Positions 1-4,793 of a DNA stretch of 6,866 bases are shown piece after piece. The stretch covers positions 1-6,866 of the forward strand of contig CAUHTB010000035.1 of assembly GCA_959608595.1 (NCBI GenBank), given 5' to 3'. This stretch comes from an uncultured Veillonella sp. GTDB taxonomy: Bacteria; Bacillota; Negativicutes; Veillonellales; Veillonellaceae. The translations under genes and the position numbers were made by a program. Under the pieces are notes generated by a model. It saw only the letters and a list, made by a program, of their open reading frames with translations, was not told where the DNA came from and did no database searches. Position 1 is the stretch's first letter, and each line of letters opens with the position of its first letter.

Positions 1-61
1 TGTTACAGTTTATTCTCATTAAATTATTATATAAATATAAAGCATAAACTAATCAATTAAA

Positions 62-103
62 AAGACTAATACTTCAAATGTTATCGTTTGAAGTATTAGT
101 CTT
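62..103. terminator. Strong intrinsic terminator, probably bidirectional
   Basis: Positions 62-78 and 87-103 form a perfect 17-bp stem with an 8-nt loop (79-86). A-rich sequence precedes it, which reads as a CTTTTTAATT run on the minus strand, and TTATTTATA follows on the plus strand. The U-tract is better for minus-strand transcription, so it may end a gene that converges from the right or serve both directions. It probably closes a gene lying left of the window. Confidence 0.75.
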
Positions 104-292
104 ATTTATAGGTGTAATCTTTTGTTTAGAAGCGCACTCGTATATATATAAGAGACATTTTATTTGTTATATATTTCTTCATTTATTAATCTAAAAATAA
201 GTAATTTAAATACAATAATTATATATAATTAAAAATGAAGAGTTGATGGAAATTTTAATAAATTCACATAATTATTTTACATTTATCATGTA
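104..292. other. AT-rich intergenic DNA with no recognisable gene
   Basis: This stretch is very AT-rich and has no open frame with a plausible ribosome binding site on either strand. The longest start-initiated minus-strand frame here is 18 codons without a Shine-Dalgarno. It separates the terminator at 62-103 from the leader of the 379-789 gene. I see no tRNA, IS end or CRISPR-like repeat. Confidence 0.5.
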
Positions 293-328
293 TACTATTA
301 TATAGAAAATATTAAATATATAATAGTA
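293..328. promoter_or_regulatory. 12-bp perfect inverted repeat in the promoter/leader region of the 136-aa gene
   Basis: TACTATTATATA (293-304) and TATATAATAGTA (317-328) are exact reverse complements separated by 12 nt. Two -10-like hexamers overlap the repeat, TATACT at 291-296 and TATAAT at 319-324, but neither has a convincing -35 at 16-18 bp, so I cannot place the start site. As DNA it could be an operator for a dimeric regulator. As RNA it could be a weak all-A/U hairpin. In such AT-rich DNA a chance occurrence is also possible. Confidence 0.4.
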
Positions 329-378
329 ACATTTGGGGGTAGTATTATTGATGTTCGATAAATATTGAGGGAGAGAAT

Positions 379-789
379 ATGAGTACTACATTTATGTTGA
401 TGAATAATCCAATGGATTTAATTATGAATCTAGTGGTAAATACTACAGTTAATACAGATCAAATGGTATTAGAAGGTGCCATTGAAAAGTATAAAGTTGA
501 TTTTGATGCAGCATCTCGACAAGCTATCTTTACTTTTAAAATGTATGACAGTTCTAAGTTCTATAAATTACGTATTGTTGCAGATGCTAAAAAGAATTTA
601 GAAGAACTTACTTCTACAGAGCATTTTTTCCAAGTTGTAAATATATTTGGTCTCACTATTAATATGGCTAAGTCCAAAAAGAAATCATTAGCCATTAAGG
701 TGGATATGGAACACTCTTATGTATATCTTGAAGACTTGAGTTCTAATGATGGAACTATACATAAATTTCATGGTTGGTTGGAACATTAA
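379..789 (+). CDS. Hypothetical protein, 136 aa, cytoplasmic
   Basis: I do not recognise this protein. The ATG at 379 follows a purine-rich ribosome binding site (GAGGGAGAG, 367-375), which supports this start despite further Met codons at positions 6, 8 and 12. There is no signal peptide. The first 30 residues are Met/Asn-rich and moderately hydrophobic (MNNPMDLIMNLVV), but too polar and short for a confident membrane segment. The rest is Lys-rich with alternating hydrophobic and polar residues suggesting beta structure (for example QAIFTFKMYD, KFYKLRIVAD and SYVYLEDLS). The gene stands alone: an inverted repeat lies upstream and an intrinsic terminator begins 23 nt after the stop. The AT-rich flanks suggest accessory DNA. 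Being a real gene is well supported by the binding site and terminator; its function is unknown. Confidence 0.75.
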   Translation: MSTTFMLMNNPMDLIMNLVVNTTVNTDQMVLEGAIEKYKVDFDAASRQAIFTFKMYDSSKFYKLRIVADAKKNLEELTSTEHFFQVVNIFGLTINMAKSKKKSLAIKVDMEHSYVYLEDLSSNDGTIHKFHGWLEH

Positions 790-811
790 AATTTGATATT
801 TATATTATTTG

Positions 812-858
812 ACTCATCATATAGATCTATGAATTTTGTTCTATATGGTGAGTTTTAT
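812..858 (+). terminator. Intrinsic terminator of the 136-aa gene
   Basis: Positions 812-824 pair with 841-853 in a 13-bp stem containing one G-U pair, with a 16-nt loop, followed by TTTATTTT. It lies 23 nt after the stop at 789 and isolates that gene from the one at 1137. Confidence 0.75.
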
Positions 859-1070
859 TTTACATGCGTAAATGATGTCACAACATTTTTATATATATCT
901 TGTATTCATTATTACTATTGTATGTTATCCTCATAGTATCGCTCATTTTTATCGTCGGGATATGTATAGACTATATGCTGTTAGCTTTCATAGAAAAAAC
1001 CGTTATGAAACAGATTACGTCGTACATTGAAAGTAGTCAATCATGGGTGGCGCAGAAGGTGCCATTTTAA
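859..1070. other. Intergenic region with unsupported small open frames
   Basis: No gene is convincing here. Two overlapping plus-strand frames are open and begin with hydrophobic residues: 872-1030 (ATG start, 52 codons) and 876-1072 (no ATG until 975). Neither has a Shine-Dalgarno, and the first starts only 14 nt after a terminator, leaving no room for a promoter. Two minor hairpins are present: TTTCATA/TATGAAA at 986-1010, and TGGCGC/GTGCCA at 1048-1064 followed by TTTT. The region could be a decayed small membrane-protein gene or plain spacer. Confidence 0.35.
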
Positions 1071-1099
1071 TGTGAATTTCACCGTTTTTTTGGTATAAT
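1071..1099 (+). promoter_or_regulatory. Promoter of the 108-aa exported protein gene
   Basis: A consensus -10 TATAAT lies at 1094-1099, preceded by TGG at 1091-1093, which makes an extended -10 (TGnTATAAT). The -35 at 17-bp spacing (TGTGAA, 1071-1076) is weak, as is usual for extended -10 promoters. Transcription would start near 1105-1107, giving a leader of about 30 nt. The spacer contains a run of seven T (1085-1091). Confidence 0.7.
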
Positions 1100-1136
1100 A
1101 AACAAGTATTCCAACGATAAAACGGAGGTAATTCTA

Positions 1137-1463
1137 ATGCGTAAATTCTTATATATGTTAGCGGCTTTGCTCGTATTGATTGGTATTAATACATATGATG
1201 TAGAAGCTCGTACGGATGTATATGCCACAACTTATAACGGTAATAGCTGGTATGTAGACCAAGACTCTGTGAAGAGATTAGGGGATGTACTCAATTTTAC
1301 GGTGTATACTACATCTGGACTTAGCTATAAGGTAACATCTAGCGATAATAACTATTACAATGCAGATGTATTCTACTATAACAATAAACTCGTTTCAGAC
1401 AATGGCCAATCCGTCTGGAAATCTCCAGGCATGATGGCGGCTATGCGTGTAGCACGTAAATAA
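1137..1463 (+). CDS. Small exported protein of unknown function, 108 aa
   Basis: The ATG is preceded by a near-perfect Shine-Dalgarno (GGAGGT, 1124-1129) at 7-nt spacing and by an extended -10 promoter. Residues 1-24 form a classic Sec signal peptide: a basic start (MRKF), a hydrophobic core (LYMLAALLVLIGI), and VEA before a likely cleavage site at residues 24/25. The mature part of about 84 residues is rich in Tyr, Asn, Ser and Asp, with Tyr-containing strands (VYATTYNGNSWYVDQDS, NADVFYYNNKL), and ends in a basic tail (RVARK). There is no Cys, so it is not a lipoprotein and has no disulfide. The likely location is the periplasm or cell surface. A terminator begins 9 nt after the stop, so it is monocistronic. 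I do not recognise the family. Confidence 0.85.
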   Translation: MRKFLYMLAALLVLIGINTYDVEARTDVYATTYNGNSWYVDQDSVKRLGDVLNFTVYTTSGLSYKVTSSDNNYYNADVFYYNNKLVSDNGQSVWKSPGMMAAMRVARK

Positions 1464-1471
1464 AAATAAAG

Positions 1472-1496
1472 GCAGCGGTTTAAGCGCTGCTTTTTT
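1472..1496. terminator. Intrinsic terminator, probably shared by convergent transcripts
   Basis: GCAGCG (1472-1477) pairs with CGCTGC (1485-1490) around a 7-nt loop, followed by TTTTTT (1491-1496). It ends the 1137-1463 transcript. Read on the minus strand it is followed by TTTATTTTTA, so it can also end the toxin mRNA arriving from the right. Confidence 0.85.
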
Positions 1497-1519
1497 ACTA
1501 TAGTATTGTTTATCTGTAT

Positions 1520-1548
1520 TTGACGATATATAAGATTAATCCTATAAT
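1520..1548 (+). promoter_or_regulatory. Promoter of the antisense (antitoxin) RNA, left copy
   Basis: TTGACG (1520-1525), a 17-bp spacer and TATAAT (1543-1548) make an almost ideal housekeeping promoter. No open reading frame with a ribosome binding site follows, and the transcript runs antisense into the toxin gene. The right copy keeps both hexamers and the exact 17-bp spacing although 5 of the 17 spacer bases differ, which argues for function. Confidence 0.8.
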
Positions 1549-1615
1549 ATAAACAGATAGCCAAGCGAGTAGATCCGTCGGGCTCATCTCAAAAGTGAAA
1601 ATAATTGATGAAATG

Positions 1616-1654
1616 GCCTTTCAGTTACCTAATTATCTAGGGATAACGAAGGGC
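1616..1654 (+). other. Antisense RNA hairpin with compensatory changes between copies
   Basis: On the plus strand GCCTTTC (1616-1622) pairs with GAAGGGC (1648-1654), GTTA (1624-1627) with TAAC (1644-1647), and CCTA (1628-1631) with TAGG (1638-1641). In the right copy the innermost arm is CCAG/CTGG instead, two coordinated base-pair changes, while the flanking arms are unchanged. The outer arm pairs fully, with one G-U, only as antisense RNA; on the toxin strand that pair becomes C-A. This favours the antitoxin RNA as the structured molecule. Confidence 0.65.
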
Positions 1655-1755
1655 TATTTGTCTTTTCCAAGACAAATAAGCGCCACAAGTGCTCCAAAGG
1701 CAATGATTACACTCATTACCTCTAGAATTATCATGATTAACTCATAATCACTCAT
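1654..1755 (-). CDS. Type I toxin: 33-aa hydrophobic holin-like membrane peptide (Hol_Tox/TxpA-BsrG-like)
   Basis: The minus-strand ATG at 1755-1753 follows a strong Shine-Dalgarno (GGGAGG, 1768-1763) and ends at TAG (1656-1654). The peptide begins MSDYELIMIILEVM, continues through VIIAFGALVALICLG as a single membrane-spanning stretch (about residues 6-29), and ends in a charged tail (GKDK). An N-terminal MS-x-Y-E-x-x-M-I motif, one transmembrane helix and a Lys-rich end are the pattern of the Firmicutes putative holin-like toxin family that includes BsrG, BsrE and TxpA. These peptides insert in the inner membrane and, when unchecked by their antisense RNA, stop growth. The gene has its own promoter, a sequestered ribosome binding site and a convergent antisense RNA, all expected of this class. 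Family membership is inferred by eye. A harmless small membrane peptide is the alternative, though the regulatory layout argues against it. Confidence 0.75.
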   Translation of the reverse strand: MSDYELIMIILEVMSVIIAFGALVALICLGKDK

Positions 1756-1762
1756 AGACAAC

Positions 1763-1786
1763 CCTCCCTTCATTAACGAAGAGAGG
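1763..1786 (-). promoter_or_regulatory. Hairpin sequestering the toxin Shine-Dalgarno
   Basis: In the toxin mRNA, CCTCTCTTC (1786-1778) pairs with GAAGGGAGG (1771-1763) in a 9-bp stem with one G-U and a 6-nt loop. The 3' arm contains the whole Shine-Dalgarno, so translation would be blocked until the stem opens. Built-in occlusion of the ribosome binding site is typical of type I toxin mRNAs such as fst, txpA and bsrG. Confidence 0.75.
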
Positions 1787-1814
1787 CCCAACCTCGCTTG
1801 ACTATCCTACATCA

Positions 1815-1843
1815 ATTATATGGCGAACATATAAGCGAATCAA
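1815..1843 (-). promoter_or_regulatory. Promoter of the toxin mRNA
   Basis: On the minus strand TTGATT (1843-1838), a 17-bp spacer and TATAAT (1820-1815) form a strong promoter. The predicted start near 1808 gives a toxin leader of about 53 nt. The right copy keeps the TTGATT (4401-4406) but the deletion removes the -10. Confidence 0.8.
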
Positions 1844-1892
1844 TAAGAATCTATTTATAGAAATATACAAAAATATATATACGTATACGTTG

Positions 1893-1918
1893 GCAGTAAC
1901 TATAGTTACTGCTTTTTT
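1893..1918 (+). terminator. Intrinsic terminator (perfect palindrome plus T-run)
   Basis: GCAGTAAC (1893-1900) and GTTACTGC (1905-1912) are exact complements around TATA, followed by TTTTTT (1913-1918). No plus-strand protein gene lies between it and the previous terminator at 1472-1496. The only predicted transcript it can end is the antisense RNA from 1555, which is indirect support for that RNA. It also insulates the autotransporter promoter just downstream. Confidence 0.85.
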
Positions 1919-1960
1919 ATTTGTGGTAATCTTATAGCTATGTGACAAATTTCTCTCATA

Positions 1961-1989
1961 TTTACAAGAACATAATTATTAAATATAAT
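1961..1989 (+). promoter_or_regulatory. Promoter of the first autotransporter
   Basis: TTTACA (1961-1966), a 17-bp spacer and TATAAT (1984-1989) make a near-consensus promoter. The start near 1996 gives a leader of about 40 nt ending in the ribosome binding site GAGAGGG (2024-2030). The second autotransporter has a matching promoter (TTTACA, 17 bp, TAATAT). Confidence 0.75.
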
Positions 1990-2035
1990 TAAATTATTTA
2001 ATGATAGTTTATAGTGTGTAAATGAGAGGGTTTTT

Positions 2036-4273
2036 ATGAAACGTGTGTGTAAAGCAAACCTATCCCTAGCAATTGCATTGACGATTGCTAGCTCTGTAGT
2101 GCCCTATGTTATGGCTGAGGGCATGACTATTACAGCTACTAATGGTGGATCATTTAAGGCTGGTGAAATGACAAACCACATATCTACAATTGAAGCAGAT
2201 AATGGTGGTACAGTTAGTATTGATAAGGCTGTTGCCGATGTTGGTTATAATAATAAGCCTTTCATTAGCAGTAAAGGTGGCAGTAAGGTTACCCTTAAAA
2301 ATGGCGTTTATGATGTTAGCAATGTGAGTACTCCTATTGCGGTGGCTCAAGGTGGTACTGTTAATATTGGCGTAGACGGCAACAAAGGTAATTTTATCGG
2401 TAACGACTTATCTTTAGTTGGTGATGTTATCGTTAAAAGCGACCCAAATTATGCGTCTGAGATCAACATTGGAATCATTGGTAAAGAATCTCTTTGGGAC
2501 GGTTTAGCCTTTAATTTAGCAGATAAAGATGCAAAGCATCCAAGTCATATCAATGTATTCCTTGGTGACTATGGTTCTTGGGAGCTTTTCTATCAAGGTG
2601 GCTTGCATGAAGGTAAATTAGATGGTGGTATGCAACCTAGCCATGTACATCGACTTGTAGGTTCCAAGAATCGTAACTATGCGAACATGGTAACCCAAAG
2701 TGAGCATAATAAACTCTATGTAGATAAGCTTGAAGGTCATGTAAACTTTATCTATGACCCTAATGATGAAGGTGGAGATACTGAGGATCCAAGCTATCAA
2801 CCACCAACTAAAATCTATAATGGTGTGACACCAGATTCTTTCTGGGGTGGGGATATTCACATTACAAGTGCAGCTCCTGGTGCGGCTGCTCATGTGTATA
2901 CGACTCAAAAAGGCCTAGACATGTCTTCCGAAGAGAATGTAAATAAGATCTTAGATAATTTGGCACATAAGATGTATTATGACAACTATGTAAATGGTGA
3001 AAGAAATCTTCAAGGCACAGTAGCTATTGCATCTGATGGTTCTGAATCTGGTCGTTTTACAGTCATCACTTCTGGTCATGCTAAAGAAGGCGATATTACA
3101 TGGCAAGCAGATAAAGATGGTCAAGGTAAATACGTATATGGTGAAAATAAACCGGCTCCGAAACCAGAAGTAAAACCAGAGCCAGCTCCGGCTCCAAAAC
3201 CTGAGGTTAAACCGGTTCCAGCTCCAGCGCCTAAGCCGGAAGTTAAACCGACTCCTAAACCAGAGGTAAAACCGACTCCAAAACCAGAGGTTAAGCCAGC
3301 ACCAAAACCAACTCCTAAACCAGAAGTGAAACCAGCTCCAGTGCCAGACCGTAATTCTCACATTCATGTTATCATGGGTGATTTCGATACACCTCATATG
3401 CGCGGTGCCCGTTCTGCTATTATGAGCAATATTAATGGTTGGAGAACATTGACAGATAATATATATCGTCCACGCGTATTGCAACAAGGCGAACCAACAG
3501 GCATTTGGGCTCGCGTTGGGGGTGGTAAATATAGCTATACCGCAAAAGGTATCGACACAGATACAACATATACACGTATTCAAGGCGGTTACGATGCTAA
3601 AACAGGTAGCGGTTGGACTGTAGGTGGTCAAGTATCCTACCTTCGTGGCAACGATGACTACGTATTCAATGGCACTGGTAAGGAAAAAGCCTTTGCTGTA
3701 GGTGCGTACGGTGTGAAAGATCTTGGTAAAGACCAATACATTCACCTTGAATCCCAAGTAGGTCGCGTTTCTAATGCTTTCACAGCTCGCAATGAAATTG
3801 GTGAAAGCATTTCTGGTGATGCTAAAGCGAATGCCTACACAATTGGCGCACGCTATGGTAAAACTGTGAAATTCCAAAATGGTACATACATTGAACCACA
3901 AGCGCAATTGAGCTACACTCACTTTGGTGGGGATAGCTTTGATGCGGGCCGTATGCATGTCAACGAATCTGGTATGAGCAGCACAGCAGGTGGCCTTGGA
4001 CTTGAAATCGGTAAAACATTCGGCGCAGGTAATATCTATACTCGCGTTGGTGTAAACCATGCCTTCTCTGGCACTGTAAATACAGCGTACACAACTGGCA
4101 ATACTACAAAATATACAAAACAAGACCTTAAAGGTACTTGGACTGATCTAGCATTCGGTGGTCGTTATGGATTCAATGCTAATAACAGCATCTTTGCTGA
4201 CCTTAGTACAGGTCTATCTGGCGACTATAAAGCAGGCTGGTCTGTAAATGCAGGATTTACACATAAATTCTAA
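2036..4273 (+). CDS. Classical (type Va) autotransporter surface protein, 745 aa
   Basis: The ATG follows GAGAGGG at 5-nt spacing. Residues 1-27 are a Sec signal peptide (MKRV, hydrophobic core, cut after VMA). The passenger (about 28-371) is Gly/Asn/Val-rich with short strand-like repeats (for example [16 protein letters not shown] and QGGTVNIG), as in beta-helical passengers. Residues 302 onward ([14 protein letters not shown]) match the second autotransporter almost exactly and may be the folding or junction segment. A Pro-rich linker (372-437, built on KPEVKP) leads to a barrel of about 296 residues (450-745) starting [10 protein letters not shown] and ending NAGFTHKF; the terminal Phe is the usual outer-membrane assembly signal. 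By family rule the barrel inserts in the outer membrane and displays the passenger, probably for adhesion; no ligand can be read from the sequence. I see no obvious catalytic motif. The gene is monocistronic, with its own promoter and terminator, and is flanked by the inverted toxin-antitoxin copies. Confidence 0.9.
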   Translation: MKRVCKANLSLAIALTIASSVVPYVMAEGMTITATNGGSFKAGEMTNHISTIEADNGGTVSIDKAVADVGYNNKPFISSKGGSKVTLKNGVYDVSNVSTPIAVAQGGTVNIGVDGNKGNFIGNDLSLVGDVIVKSDPNYASEINIGIIGKESLWDGLAFNLADKDAKHPSHINVFLGDYGSWELFYQGGLHEGKLDGGMQPSHVHRLVGSKNRNYANMVTQSEHNKLYVDKLEGHVNFIYDPNDEGGDTEDPSYQPPTKIYNGVTPDSFWGGDIHITSAAPGAAAHVYTTQKGLDMSSEENVNKILDNLAHKMYYDNYVNGERNLQGTVAIASDGSESGRFTVITSGHAKEGDITWQADKDGQGKYVYGENKPAPKPEVKPEPAPAPKPEVKPVPAPAPKPEVKPTPKPEVKPTPKPEVKPAPKPTPKPEVKPAPVPDRNSHIHVIMGDFDTPHMRGARSAIMSNINGWRTLTDNIYRPRVLQQGEPTGIWARVGGGKYSYTAKGIDTDTTYTRIQGGYDAKTGSGWTVGGQVSYLRGNDDYVFNGTGKEKAFAVGAYGVKDLGKDQYIHLESQVGRVSNAFTARNEIGESISGDAKANAYTIGARYGKTVKFQNGTYIEPQAQLSYTHFGGDSFDAGRMHVNESGMSSTAGGLGLEIGKTFGAGNIYTRVGVNHAFSGTVNTAYTTGNTTKYTKQDLKGTWTDLAFGGRYGFNANNSIFADLSTGLSGDYKAGWSVNAGFTHKF
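3149..3346 (+). repeat. Imperfect proline-rich repeat (KPEVKP type) inside the first autotransporter
   Basis: The segment encodes residues 372-437: alternating [10 protein letters not shown] and TPKPEVKP units of 8-12 residues. Third-position changes are frequent, so the nucleotide repeat is imperfect. It is a stiff, extended spacer between the passenger and the barrel. It occupies the same place as the 10-residue repeats in the second autotransporter but has a different sequence and net charge. Confidence 0.85.
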
Positions 4274-4316
4274 GGATCAATTTAATAAATTATTCTTTGT
4301 AATATAGCCAATATAT

Positions 4317-4364
4317 AAAGCCTCCTAATAGTAGAGTAATAACTTTATTATTAGGAGGCTTTTA
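4317..4364. terminator. Strong bidirectional terminator after the first autotransporter
   Basis: Positions 4317-4337 pair with 4342-4362 in a 21-bp stem with two G-U pairs and an AATA loop. TTTTAT closes it on the plus strand and CTTTATATAT on the minus strand. It ends the autotransporter mRNA and can also end the antisense RNA arriving on the minus strand from 4560. Confidence 0.85.
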
Positions 4365-4418
4365 TAATATATTTCGTATATTTCTATTAATAGATTCTTA
4401 TTGATTCGATTATAGGGC

Positions 4419-4466
4419 GCCTTTGGAGCACTTGTGGCGCTTATTTGTCTTGGAAAAGACAAATAG
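4419..4466 (+). pseudogene. Remnant of the type I toxin gene (C-terminal 15 codons)
   Basis: The codons read AFGALVALICLGKDK and stop, identical in DNA to the second half of the toxin at 1654-1755. The promoter -10, leader, ribosome binding site, start codon and first 18 codons are missing. An in-frame TAG lies just upstream (4413-4415), so no toxin can be made. The terminal stem with its GGAA loop (4442-4465) survives. Confidence 0.85.
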
Positions 4467-4566
4467 CCCTTCGTTACCAGTAACTGGATAACTGAAAGGC
4501 CATTTCATCACGTATTTATTTCTTGAGATGAGCCCGACGGAACCACTCGCTTGGCTATCTGTTTAT

Positions 4567-4595
4567 ATTATAGGGTTTATATCATATATCGTCAA
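4567..4595 (-). promoter_or_regulatory. Promoter of the orphan antitoxin RNA, right copy
   Basis: On the minus strand TTGACG (4595-4590), a 17-bp spacer and TATAAT (4572-4567) match the left-copy promoter in both hexamers and in spacing, while 5 spacer bases have changed. Retention of the promoter next to a dead toxin gene suggests either recent decay or continuing use. Confidence 0.75.
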
Positions 4596-4648
4596 ATACG
4601 GATAAACAAGTGTATATTAAACAATTTTATATGGTTATTATTTACCAT

Positions 4649-4678
4649 GAGGCAGCGAATTAATTGTTGCCTCTTTTT
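4649..4678 (+). terminator. Intrinsic terminator between the right repeat and the second autotransporter
   Basis: GAGGCAGC (4649-4656) pairs with GTTGCCTC (4666-4673), with one G-U and a 9-nt loop, followed by TTTTT (4674-4678). It sits where the toxin mRNA of the right copy would once have ended, mirroring the terminator at 1472-1496 beside the left copy. Confidence 0.75.
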
Positions 4679-4758
4679 GTATGCTTCCATCTAATAGATA
4701 CTAATTTTCCAACAGATGACAATTTTTAAATATTTTTAAAGTAAATGCGCATAATTCA

Positions 4759-4787
4759 TTTACAATTCACTAAAAATGATGTAATAT
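4759..4787 (+). promoter_or_regulatory. Promoter of the second autotransporter
   Basis: TTTACA (4759-4764), a 17-bp spacer and TAATAT (4782-4787) give a good promoter with a start near 4794. It resembles the first autotransporter promoter (same -35 and spacing). A second, weaker -10-like TATAAA lies at 4859-4864 without a clear -35. Confidence 0.6.
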
Positions 4788-4793
4788 TTTAAA

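Larger units (their letters stand above)
1556..1806. repeat. 14-nt inverted repeat marking both RNA 5' ends of the toxin-antitoxin locus
   Basis: GATAGCCAAGCGAG (1556-1569) is inverted at 1793-1806 (CTCGCTTGACTATC) with one mismatch. The first arm begins 1-2 nt after the predicted antitoxin start, and the second lies at the predicted toxin mRNA start. Both RNAs should therefore begin with nearly the same 14 nt, and the toxin mRNA 5' end can pair with its own 3' region (13 Watson-Crick pairs plus one G-U). Such end-to-end pairing is known to silence hok-type mRNAs. The second arm is lost from the right copy. Confidence 0.7.
1506..1868. repeat. Left copy of an inverted repeat carrying an intact type I toxin-antitoxin locus
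   Basis: This 363-bp segment matches the reverse complement of 4376-4609. Long blocks are identical, including 58 nt at 1644-1701 against 4419-4476. The homology runs from upstream of the antitoxin promoter to just beyond the toxin promoter, so the whole regulatory locus was duplicated. The left copy has 123 bp (about 1702-1824) missing from the right copy. GGC occurs at both edges of that segment (1699-1701 and 1822-1824), consistent with a microhomology deletion in the right copy. The two copies bracket the first autotransporter gene. Confidence 0.9.
1555..1918 (+). ncRNA. Predicted antisense antitoxin RNA of the type I toxin-antitoxin locus
   Basis: The RNA is inferred from the promoter at 1520-1548, with a start near 1555. 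It is convergent with and complementary to the toxin mRNA, as in the Bacillus TxpA/RatA and BsrG/SR4 systems, where an antisense RNA overlapping the toxin's 3' part blocks or destabilises the mRNA. Its predicted structures are a long hairpin at 1616-1654 and an adjoining hairpin at 1655-1678 with a UUCC loop, the exact complement of the GGAA loop formed by the mRNA there. I see no good U-tract terminator inside the locus. The first clear one on this strand is at 1893-1918, so that end is provisional and processing could make the RNA much shorter. Confidence 0.65.
4317..4560 (-). ncRNA. Predicted orphan antitoxin RNA from the damaged right copy
   Basis: The promoter at 4567-4595 is intact, so an antisense RNA should start near 4560 and run to the terminator at 4364-4317. 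Its own toxin partner has been destroyed. It still carries the 5' segment GATAGCCAAGCGAG, the covarying hairpin, and 58 nt perfectly complementary to the intact toxin mRNA made from 1808. It could therefore act in trans as extra antitoxin. The RNA and its 3' end are predictions from sequence. Confidence 0.55.
4376..4609. repeat. Right copy of the inverted repeat: decayed toxin-antitoxin locus
   Basis: This 234-bp segment is the reverse complement of 1506-1868 with about 123 bp deleted. Alignment gives only three other small length changes (1, 4 and 1 nt). Substitutions cluster in promoter spacers and hairpin loops, while the promoter hexamers, the RNA 5' segment and the residual toxin coding sequence are identical to the left copy. 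Confidence 0.9.

Noticed and set aside
872..1072. Two overlapping plus-strand frames with hydrophobic N-termini in the 790-1136 gap.
   Set aside because: There is no Shine-Dalgarno, no promoter between them and the preceding terminator, and the two frames compete for the same DNA. AT-rich sequence readily gives hydrophobic codons.
1376..1564. Minus-strand frame of 62 codons crossing the terminator at 1472-1496.
   Set aside because: It overlaps the end of the exported-protein gene, runs through a strong terminator hairpin and the antitoxin promoter, and has no good ribosome binding site.
1556..1806. A MITE-like element with 14-bp terminal inverted repeats.
   Set aside because: The duplicated homology extends about 50 bp beyond both arms, I see no target-site duplication, and the arms coincide with RNA 5' ends. 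A duplicated regulatory locus explains this better.
2951..4123. Long open frame of 390 codons on the minus strand, opposite the first autotransporter.
   Set aside because: It is antisense to a clearly real barrel gene, is Cys/Trp/Phe-rich with low-complexity stretches opposite the proline linker, and has no supporting start signals. A similar antisense frame (5928-6839) lies opposite the second barrel, as expected from shared codon bias.
4414..4512. A 32-codon minus-strand frame starting MKWPFSYPVTG within the orphan antitoxin RNA.
   Set aside because: There is no ribosome binding site before the ATG, and the left copy's matching frame stops after 10 codons. It is not a conserved peptide.
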